From Cecembia calidifontis (GTDB taxonomy: Bacteria > Bacteroidota > Bacteroidia > Cytophagales > Cyclobacteriaceae): DNA of 64,000 bases. The first letter of the stretch is position 1; every line of letters starts with the position of its first letter. The notes below the pieces were generated by a model that worked only from the letters and a program-made list of their open reading frames with translations, was not told the origin of the DNA and ran no database searches. The translations under genes were made by a program, and so were the position numbers. Shown here piece by piece: positions 59,463-64,000 of the stretch. The stretch covers positions 3,766,501-3,830,500 of the forward strand of contig NZ_SGXG01000001.1 in NCBI RefSeq assembly GCF_004216715.1, written 5' to 3'.

Positions 59463-60368
59463 CTAAAGTTCCCTGGCATTGAAAGTGTCCCCCATGCTGA
59501 CATCCCCGTAATCAAAGCCTCTTTTAAACCATCTTGCCCGCTGGGCTGAGGTGCCATGAGTAAATGAATCGGGAACAACCCTTCCCGTTGCCTGTTTTTG
59601 AAGCCTGTCATCACCTACCGAACTGGCTGCATTAAGGGCTTCTTCCAGGTCTCCCGGTTCAAGAACTCCTTTGATTCTCTGGGTATGATGTGCCCATACT
59701 CCAGCATAAAAATCCGCCTGAAGTTCCAATCTTACCATGAGTCTGTTGTACTCGACATCAGGAATTTTCCCTCTTCTCGACTGAACCTGTGCAAGCGTTC
59801 CGTCCAATTTCTGAATATGGTGACCTACTTCGTGAGCTATTACATAAGCTTGGGCAAAATCCCCATGTGCACCTAATTTTTTTTCCATATCCTGAAAGAA
59901 ACTCAGATCTATATACACCTTTTCATCAGCAGGACAATAAAATGGACCCGTAGCAGCAGAAGCAAACCCACAGGCTGAATTTACAGCTCCCGAAAACAAA
60001 ACCAATATAGGTTCCCGGTAACCGGGCATCAGTTCATTCCAAACATCTTCTGTATCAGCCAGGACTACTGACGTAAATTCTGCAAGTTCCTGCTCCTCAG
60101 CAGAAGGGCTGTAATTCGAGTCTGCCATTTCAATATACTGCCCCTCTCCCAAAAACTGCCCTATTAAGGACAAAGGATTGGTCCCAGTTAAAAACATAAA
60201 TAGCAGCAATATGCCCACTATGATAAGGCCTGTTTTCGAAAACAAAATTTTGATCAAAGAGCCTAGAAGCATGGGATTAATTCCTCCACCTCCCCCTCCA
60301 AAACGCTGGGCCCTCTGCCCTCTACGGTCTTCGATATTGCTGCTCTGACGTCTGCCTTGCCATTTCAT
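59463..60368 (-). CDS. YpfJ-like neutral zinc metallopeptidase
   Basis: A 301-residue membrane-anchored protein of the YpfJ/zinc_peptidase family. A Gly-rich N-terminus (RFGGGGGGINP) precedes one helix (about 43-65), and the external domain carries AHEVGHHIQ (the HExxH motif is read as HEVGH) with a downstream glutamate in ELQADFYAGVW. All metal residues are present. The substrate is unknown. It probably shares a transcript with the PhzF-like gene. Confidence 0.86.
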   Translation of the reverse strand: MKWQGRRQSSNIEDRRGQRAQRFGGGGGGINPMLLGSLIKILFSKTGLIIVGILLLFMFLTGTNPLSLIGQFLGEGQYIEMADSNYSPSAEEQELAEFTSVVLADTEDVWNELMPGYREPILVLFSGAVNSACGFASAATGPFYCPADEKVYIDLSFFQDMEKKLGAHGDFAQAYVIAHEVGHHIQKLDGTLAQVQSRRGKIPDVEYNRLMVRLELQADFYAGVWAHHTQRIKGVLEPGDLEEALNAASSVGDDRLQKQATGRVVPDSFTHGTSAQRARWFKRGFDYGDVSMGDTFNAREL

Positions 60369-60431
60369 AAGTCCCTTGGTTTAATTGCATATAATTTAGG
60401 AAATTATAGGCTAGCGTAAAATAGGACAATA

Positions 60432-60475
60432 ACAAAAAACCTTTGGAGACAGCCTGGTGCCCCCAAAGGTTTCTT
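60432..60475 (-). terminator. Intrinsic terminator after the tricorn-like protease gene
   Basis: The 10-bp stem AAACCTTTGG/CCAAAGGTTT is followed leftward by TTTTTTG; the loop is 16 nt. Confidence 0.75.
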
Positions 60476-60499
60476 AAATCTAATTCAAGATTTTTGGAT

Positions 60500-63400
60500 T
60501 TATTTCACATCTTTCAACAGTTCCTCAACCGCTTTTTCCAATTGTTGGTCAATACCTTTATCAATTTTGCCCGGCATATTTTTCACCTGGAACTGAGGCT
60601 TGGTCTCGTTGTTTTCCATCCATTCACCTGCTTTATTTTTGGCTGAGATAGGCACAATTCCCCATCTACCTCCATCCGGTAACATTTCCCAGCCTGCAAA
60701 TGAACAGGTACCTGGAGTCGGCATACCTACTGTTTTCCCTATTTTCAAATCCGTATAACCACAGGCGAAGCAATGACCGTCTGAATAATTGGCTTCATTG
60801 AACATGGCCAAAGTCGGTTTGGTCCACCTGAATGTTGGCTCATAGCCAACTTCTCTCTCTTCAGTGGCGTATGTAATGAATTTTTCACCGGTAAAGAACA
60901 TAGCCAGGTCAGCTACCAAATCACCGCCTCCATTAAATCGGGTATCTACAATTACCCCTTTTCGGTCATGGTATTTGCCCATCATTTCTTCGTAAGTAGT
61001 CCTGTAAGGACCATCCGCCATTCCCGGAATATGGACATAACCCAAAGTGCCGTTACTTAAACGTTCTACCTCTTCCTGGTTCTTTTTTACCCATCGCTTA
61101 TAGAGCAATTGATTTTCCTGAGCAAGCGTAATAGGCTTGACCGTAACCTGCTGACGGGTATTGGTTTTTGGATCGAGTATTTCTAACAAGGTGAACTTGT
61201 CAGCCTTTCTGTTTAAGAAGCGGGCCACGTCAACATCCCTTGACACCATTTCTCCATCAATTTTTTCAATAATCATTCCGGGAGAAAGGCGGAAACCTGC
61301 TTTATCCAAGGGACCATCCTTCATGATTTCAGCGATTTTTATTCCATCAGATTGATGCGTATAATCCATAAAAATTCCTAAGGAAGCAGTCGCGTCCGCT
61401 TGGGGAATGGAGCGATTGAACCTAGCCCCTGCATGGGAAACATTCAGTTCACCGATCAATTCAGAAATCATTTCAGCAAATTCATAGCTATTGCCTATAC
61501 TCGGTAAGTATTTTTCGTATTGGGTTGTCAAAGCATCCCAATCCACACCATGGAAATCAGAAGTATAGAAAGTGCCTTTTGTTCTGATTTTGATATGCTC
61601 AAACATATGGGCCCTTTCAGCATCAGCATCCAATGTCATCTCGCCGGCAATTTTGATTGCTTCACGTTTGCTTCCTTTGTCGGTAATTTTGGAGATACTG
61701 CCATCCGCCAAGAGGTAGAGGTTTTTCATTTCTTTATCCCATTCCATTCTTCCAAAGCCTGCATCCAGCTTCAGTTCCATTTTGGTTTCTTTACTGCGAA
61801 GATCAGTGCTCCAAAGGTTAAAACCCTTTTCAAATCTTGCCAGGTAATAGAGTTTTTCCCCATCCTTATCAATGACTGCATCTCCCAGAGATGAAGAATG
61901 GATGGTCAGTTTGGCTTTTCTCTCTCTCAGGTCATCCCAATCGATTTTGATATCCTCTACTTTTTTATCCTCCTTTTTCTCTTCTTTTTTATCCTCTCCA
62001 TTTTTTCCCGCTTTTTCCATTTCCTTGAGCAGATCAAATTCCTCTTTGTTCAAACGGAACCTATCAAATGCTTCTTTGGTGAAAAACAATGAAAAAACAT
62101 CATTCTGAGAGCCTCCACTTGTGGCAAATCCCTTCTGCCCATCCCTGTTGCTGAACCAGATCATCTGTTTGCCACCATTTACCCATTTAGGACGTCCATC
62201 TCCAAATCCGCTCTGTGTCAGGTTTTCCATGGGTTTTTTACCTGTAGCATCCAATAAGACCACCTCGCCATTGGCCATGGTAGGCCTGAACTCTGCCAAA
62301 AGCCATTTGCTATCCGGGCTCCAGGTAAAGTATTGGTCTCCATCCTGCATGTGGAAGACCTCATCAGGGGTCATCAAAGTCACTGTAGATTTGGTAGCAA
62401 TATCCATTACTTTTAATGTTTTTCTCGCCTCCACATAAGCCAGTTTTTTACCATCGGGAGACAATTGGGGCAGGTAGTTGTCCAACCCGTTGCTTACCAA
62501 AACTTCTTCTTTCAATAGGGTACTGGCATAGAAAAACGGCTCTTCCTTTTCCCTAACTCTTTTGGTCTGGAAAATCTGCCATCTACCCTCCCTTTCCGAA
62601 GCATATATTATAGATTTCCCATCAGGGGCAAATTGAACAAAACGCTCCTGCTGTGGGGTATTAGTGATCCTCTTGGTCATGGAACCGTCCACAGAAGTCA
62701 CAAAGACTTCACCCCTTGTTATAAATGCTATTTCTTTTCCATCAGGGGAAATGGACATTTCCCGAACACCCCCATTGATACTTATAAAACTGTCTTGGTT
62801 GGATACGGGCTGGGTTTTGATTTCAACAGCCACTTTTTGGGGTTGCTGCCCTTCCTTTAAAGTATAAAGTTCCCCATCATAAGAAAAACTCATCGTACCG
62901 TTTTCGGCTATACTCAAAAACCTCACTGGAAAATCCTTCAGGTTGGTCAAGGCTTTGACATCATTGGGATTATCCAGGTTCATTTTAAAGACATTGAAAC
63001 TTCCATTGGCTTCGCTCAGGTAATAGATGGATTTTTCGTCAGGAGAAAACACAGGATTCCGGTCTTCACCATAAAAGGAAGTCAATTGCTTATGGGTATT
63101 GGAAGCCGCATCAAATACCCAGATATCTCTGGCAATGGCCGATTGGTGCTTTTTTCGCCATTCATTTTCACCGCCTTTTTTGTCATGGTATACCATTGTT
63201 TTACCATCCTTACTCACCTGCACATATTCTGCAGGAATGGTCCAGATTTGGTCTACCCTACCTCCTTTAACAGGCACTTTATACAATTCAGGCTGGGAAC
63301 CGGTGGGATATTGCCTGTGCTCAGCCAAATCCTGTCTGACGCCTCCAAAAATCACGGATTGATTGTCAGCAGAAAAGCTGTAAGGCATTTCATCATTGGA

Positions 63401-63724
63401 ATGGTAAGTCAGTCTGGTCGCCAAACCTCCATCTGCTTCCATAACATACACATCAAAATTTCCATAGCGGTCTGAGGCAAAGGCTATATGTTTGCCGTCC
63501 TTGCTCCAAACAGGCATAAAATCATGGGCTTCATGGAAAGTTAATTGGACAGCCCTGCCACCGGTACTTGCCACTTTATAAAGATCGCCTTTGTAGGTGA
63601 AAACTATCTGGGAGCCATCGGGTGAAATGGCAGGGTACCTTAGCCATTTTGGGGCTTCATTCGCCATTATTGTTTGGGCCAAGAAGCCCAGCACGAAGCT
63701 CATACAAAATTTCATCACTCGCAT
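60500..63724 (-). CDS. Tricorn-like S41 peptidase (exported)
   Basis: An exported protease of 1074 residues. A signal peptide (MKFCMSFVLGFLAQTIMANE region) is followed by two TolB/YWTD-like beta-propellers (about 25-560). Their repeated blades include YPAISPDGSQIVF, PVWSKDGKHIAFASDR, MSISPDGKEIAF and FTWSPDSKWLLAEF. Next come a charged Lys/Glu-rich linker (about 590-620), a PDZ domain (about 800-880, SLGIFMDYTHQSDGIKIAEI) and the S41 catalytic domain. The latter has VIVDTRFNGGGD and the catalytic-serine segment ANYSDGHCF. This order is that of tricorn core proteases, here probably digesting peptides in the periplasm. It is single, with its own terminator. Confidence 0.9.
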   Translation of the reverse strand: MRVMKFCMSFVLGFLAQTIMANEAPKWLRYPAISPDGSQIVFTYKGDLYKVASTGGRAVQLTFHEAHDFMPVWSKDGKHIAFASDRYGNFDVYVMEADGGLATRLTYHSNDEMPYSFSADNQSVIFGGVRQDLAEHRQYPTGSQPELYKVPVKGGRVDQIWTIPAEYVQVSKDGKTMVYHDKKGGENEWRKKHQSAIARDIWVFDAASNTHKQLTSFYGEDRNPVFSPDEKSIYYLSEANGSFNVFKMNLDNPNDVKALTNLKDFPVRFLSIAENGTMSFSYDGELYTLKEGQQPQKVAVEIKTQPVSNQDSFISINGGVREMSISPDGKEIAFITRGEVFVTSVDGSMTKRITNTPQQERFVQFAPDGKSIIYASEREGRWQIFQTKRVREKEEPFFYASTLLKEEVLVSNGLDNYLPQLSPDGKKLAYVEARKTLKVMDIATKSTVTLMTPDEVFHMQDGDQYFTWSPDSKWLLAEFRPTMANGEVVLLDATGKKPMENLTQSGFGDGRPKWVNGGKQMIWFSNRDGQKGFATSGGSQNDVFSLFFTKEAFDRFRLNKEEFDLLKEMEKAGKNGEDKKEEKKEDKKVEDIKIDWDDLRERKAKLTIHSSSLGDAVIDKDGEKLYYLARFEKGFNLWSTDLRSKETKMELKLDAGFGRMEWDKEMKNLYLLADGSISKITDKGSKREAIKIAGEMTLDADAERAHMFEHIKIRTKGTFYTSDFHGVDWDALTTQYEKYLPSIGNSYEFAEMISELIGELNVSHAGARFNRSIPQADATASLGIFMDYTHQSDGIKIAEIMKDGPLDKAGFRLSPGMIIEKIDGEMVSRDVDVARFLNRKADKFTLLEILDPKTNTRQQVTVKPITLAQENQLLYKRWVKKNQEEVERLSNGTLGYVHIPGMADGPYRTTYEEMMGKYHDRKGVIVDTRFNGGGDLVADLAMFFTGEKFITYATEEREVGYEPTFRWTKPTLAMFNEANYSDGHCFACGYTDLKIGKTVGMPTPGTCSFAGWEMLPDGGRWGIVPISAKNKAGEWMENNETKPQFQVKNMPGKIDKGIDQQLEKAVEELLKDVK

Positions 63725-63831
63725 AGTTACATTTTGATTTTTAAGCTCCTAAAATATCAAAAAACTTATATGCTAAGATTTTTTTATTTATGGTGGGAAA
63801 CTTATTGATTCTATTGGTAGACCGGAAGAAT

Positions 63832-63860
63832 AAAAAAAACCGCTTAGAAAATCTAAGCGG
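63832..63860 (-). terminator. Intrinsic terminator of tRNA-Ile2
   Basis: A perfect 9-bp stem CCGCTTAGA/TCTAAGCGG (63840-63860) with an AAA loop is followed leftward by eight T. Confidence 0.9.
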
Positions 63861-63868
63861 CTTGGGGG

Positions 63869-63942
63869 TGGGCCCAGCTGGGCTCGAACCAGCGACCTCC
63901 TGATTATGAGTCAGAAGCTCTAACCAACTGAGCTATAGGCCC
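63869..63942 (-). tRNA. tRNA-Ile2(CAT, lysidine type)
   Basis: A 74-nt cloverleaf: acceptor GGGCCTA/TGGGCCC with discriminator A, anticodon loop CTCATAA, T arm CGCTGGTTCGAGCCCAGC. The anticodon is CAT, but the GACTCATAATC loop context matches tRNA-Ile2, whose C34 is changed to lysidine, rather than Met. Identification as Ile2 is by similarity and not certain. Confidence 0.85.
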
Positions 63943-64000
63943 TATAATTCACAAAACTTTTATTACTAAACAGCCTTGCAAATGGGACTGCAATGTTACA

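Overview
The window looks like chromosomal DNA of a Bacteroidota bacterium, most likely order Cytophagales and close to the Cyclobacteriaceae (an inference from gene content, not from a search). The signs are several promoters of the TAnnTTTG type, few Shine-Dalgarno sites, a short primary sigma factor without region 1.1, a bacillithiol deacetylase (BshB1), many Sec-exported M28/M20/S41 peptidases and lipoproteins, and AT-rich intergenic DNA. Most of the 64 kb is ordinary core genome, interrupted by three insertion sequences and two unusual tRNA loci.

Layout. 1-3.7 kb: a leftward TetR - ABC exporter - HlyD operon that runs off the left edge; the ABC ATPase has lost most hydrolysis motifs. 3.9-5.6 kb: an M28 peptidase lipoprotein. 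5685-7349 and 20171-21834: two nearly identical IS1380-family elements in opposite orientation, each with its own 5-bp target duplication (AACTC, ATGTA). They bracket a 12.8-kb block holding an alpha/beta hydrolase, DUF1684 and DUF1080 proteins, an ABC-F ATPase, an SSS transporter, an RlmI-like methyltransferase, an AsmA-like protein, a DinB-like protein and pfkA. 22-33.4 kb: NYN protein, mnmA, RluA-type pseudouridine synthase, a second M28 peptidase, a BASS transporter, a ceramidase-like hydrolase, an overlapping acyltransferase/patatin/metallo-hydrolase operon and accA.

33.4-34.5 kb: a tRNA-Thr/tRNA-Asp array transcribed leftward. Two intact tRNA-Asp(GTC) genes alternate with two tRNA-Asp-like sequences whose anticodon arm has been replaced by a perfect 16-nt palindrome. 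The array also holds one intact and one truncated gene for a tiny GIY-YIG nuclease. A matching arrangement lies at 46.67-47.03 kb: a tRNA-Met-like sequence carrying a perfect 14-nt palindrome, an intact tRNA-Met, a terminator and a GIY-YIG remnant. I consider this pairing of tRNA, palindrome-bearing tRNA mimic and small GIY-YIG nuclease the most interesting signal here.

34.6-50.4 kb: leftward housekeeping genes (DUF349, yqgE-like, bshB1, M23/LysM peptidase, trxB, rpoD, pnp, rpsO, lptF/G-like, START-like, and thrS-infC-rpmI-rplT), with pdxH on the other strand. 50.5-51.84 kb: an IS4-family element with a perfect 20-bp palindrome before its transposase. 52-63.7 kb: L-2-hydroxyglutarate oxidase, an HMA-CDF fusion, YheT-like hydrolase, M20 amidohydrolase, a FabH-like ketosynthase, PhzF-like protein, YpfJ-like metallopeptidase and a tricorn-like S41 protease, ending with tRNA-Ile2(CAT). 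Two intergenic regions (11.87-12.08 and 58.54-58.65 kb) carry GTAC-rich palindromic repeats.
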